From: Chitinophagales bacterium
Lineage (GTDB): Bacteria; Bacteroidota; Bacteroidia; Chitinophagales; Saprospiraceae
DNA length: 41,871 nt
Assembly (NCBI GenBank): GCA_013297745.1
Contig: JAAFIM010000028.1
Span: 1-41,871 of the forward strand
Direction: 5' to 3'
Part shown: positions 40,866 to 41,871 of the stretch, piece after piece
How positions within the stretch are numbered: the first letter of the stretch is position 1
Layout of the letters: every line of letters begins with the position of its first letter
Made by a program: the position numbers and the translations under genes
The notes under the pieces: model-generated
Seen by the model: only the letters and a program-made list of their open reading frames with translations
What the model was told of the DNA's origin: nothing
The model's database searches: none

Positions 40866-41639
40866 ATGAGATATTTGTTTCTAATGCTTTTTTTATTTTT
40901 ATGTTGTTCAAAAATTATTAAAGCGCAGTTTTCGGTTGGGGCTTCTTTGATTTATAATGCTGAACCTGATTGGAATAGAGGATTTAATAATGGAGAAATA
41001 GAACTTTATAGGTTGCCTATTCTCCCCAATGCTGCTGCCGACCCTATGCTAAGGGCTGCCTTTTCTGGAAAATTTGCTTTAACAGCCAATTATCAAATTA
41101 AGCCCCAAATTGCACTATTTGCTCAATTACGTTTATTGTATAGAACGCTAAAAGTAGGAGATAGACAGATTTACACCGCAAATTACGCTCAACTTGGCTT
41201 ACAAATTATTTTGGGGCGAAAACATACATTGATTAGTAAAGATAAACGCCCTTTATTAGAATTAAAAACTGCTTTTTCTGCCGATTTTCAAGTTCAAGGT
41301 GGCCAAAATATAGGTAATGGGGTAAATTCAAGAACTTTTAATAGTCAAGGAGAAAATGTAGAAAATAACGGTTGGTCTTTGGAATATCTGAATAAATTTT
41401 GCCCTGCTGCTGAATTAGGTTTGCAATTCAATCATTTTATTGACGAAAAACAAAGTTTATCGTTTGGAATGGATTTTCATTATCAATTCGCTAAAACGAT
41501 GCAAATTTCAGCTTATCGCTATTTTAAACAAACAGATGCTGACGGAAATGTACTTGAAGAGGGTTCGTTACTCTACAAAGGCAATCCTTTCAAGGCTAAT
41601 TATTTTAGTTTTTCGTTAGCATATAATTATGCGTTTTAA
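40866..41639 (+). CDS. Outer-membrane beta-barrel protein
   Basis: The 257-residue product has a signal peptide (ending IIKAQ) and a larger barrel: SVGASLIYNAEPDW, FALTANYQIKPQIALFAQLRLLYRTLKV, YTANYAQLGLQIILG, LGLQFNHFIDEKQSLSFGMDFHYQFAK, ending SFSLAYNYAF with a terminal Phe as in the barrel assembly signal. A central loop (about 140-175) is Gly/Asn-rich. Function unknown. It is not a close copy of the preceding gene, though both share the same terminator. Confidence 0.78.
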   Translation: MRYLFLMLFLFLCCSKIIKAQFSVGASLIYNAEPDWNRGFNNGEIELYRLPILPNAAADPMLRAAFSGKFALTANYQIKPQIALFAQLRLLYRTLKVGDRQIYTANYAQLGLQIILGRKHTLISKDKRPLLELKTAFSADFQVQGGQNIGNGVNSRTFNSQGENVENNGWSLEYLNKFCPAAELGLQFNHFIDEKQSLSFGMDFHYQFAKTMQISAYRYFKQTDADGNVLEEGSLLYKGNPFKANYFSFSLAYNYAF

Positions 41640-41642
41640 AAT

Positions 41643-41674
41643 AAATCTCGGCTCACAAGGTCGGGATTTTTTTT
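41643..41674 (+). terminator. Intrinsic terminator, second copy
   Basis: AAATCTCG and CGGGATTT around GCTCACAAGGT, followed by eight T. Differs from the copy at 40778 by one base in the loop. Confidence 0.82.
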
Positions 41675-41757
41675 ATTTCTTATGTTAAGCCAATATTAAA
41701 TTTTTATAAAAAAACGGCTTTTTTATAAAATAAATTTTTTTATTCAAAAAAGCATTT

Positions 41758-41765
41758 TACCTTTG
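41758..41765 (+). promoter_or_regulatory. -7 promoter box of a gene beyond the window, with two hairpins in the leader
   Basis: TACCTTTG followed by C, an exact TAnnTTTG match. Downstream are the palindrome GTTGGCCAAC (41795-41804) and the hairpin CCCGC-TTAC-GCGGG (41808-41821). No start codon with a convincing reading frame is seen before the window ends at 41871. Confidence 0.5.
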
Positions 41766-41871
41766 CAGCGTCAAATATAAAAACAAATAAAACAGTTGGC
41801 CAACTCGCCCGCTTACGCGGGAATTTCCTTTTTGTATAGACTAAGCATAGCATATTCTGTTATAGAATGTT

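Overview
The window comes from a low-GC Bacteroidota chromosome. The evidence is the recurrent -7 promoter box TAnnTTTG, two type IX secretion (T9SS) proteins (PorW/SprE-like and PorT), DUF2490 and DUF4292 proteins, MbnP/MauG, a RAYT transposase, and near absence of Shine-Dalgarno sites. Placement below phylum is not supported. No tRNA, rRNA, CRISPR array or prophage was seen. The window is mostly ordinary chromosome with scattered repeats.

Layout. 1-3.4 kb: a 21-bp tandem repeat in front of a very large exported leucine-rich-repeat protein. 3.4-9.4 kb: a small membrane protein with uvrC, a tandem pair of DUF2490 outer-membrane proteins, a small lipoprotein, a small membrane protein, a structured dispersed repeat (copy A) and a LytM/M23 protein that has lost its zinc-site residues. 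9.6-15.9 kb: the PorW lipoprotein and an exported TPR-CHAT protein. 16-18.4 kb: two phasin-like proteins, then a coupled TIR-like/PIN pair. 18.5-22.4 kb: pckA, a second and unrelated 21-bp tandem repeat in front of a RAYT transposase, a DUF4292 lipoprotein, and a cluster of small palindromes.

22.4-26.8 kb: two glycosyltransferases separated by a coiled-coil membrane protein of unknown function that lies between two nearly identical terminators. 26.9-29.7 kb: an MbnP/MauG pair split by copy B of the dispersed repeat, then a DUF721 gene. 29.8-32.4 kb: small membrane proteins and an ArnT-type glycosyltransferase. 32.4-37.2 kb: porT and ubiE, divergent from engB, a MATE transporter and a MoxR-type ATPase. 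37.4-41.6 kb: an OmpA-family protein, a photolyase and two outer-membrane beta-barrel proteins. The window ends in what looks like the leader of the next gene.

Most notable: (i) the TIR-like tail-anchored protein and PIN-domain protein coupled by a TAATG overlap, a candidate toxin or defence unit; (ii) two ~400-bp dispersed elements whose terminal and internal stems differ in sequence between copies yet stay complementary, pointing to a conserved folded element; (iii) two unrelated 21-bp tandem arrays placed just upstream of promoters; (iv) a RAYT close to four small palindromes. Several long reading frames begin upstream of or inside a TAnnTTTG promoter, so their starts were moved downstream. 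All family calls come from reading the sequence; no database search was run.
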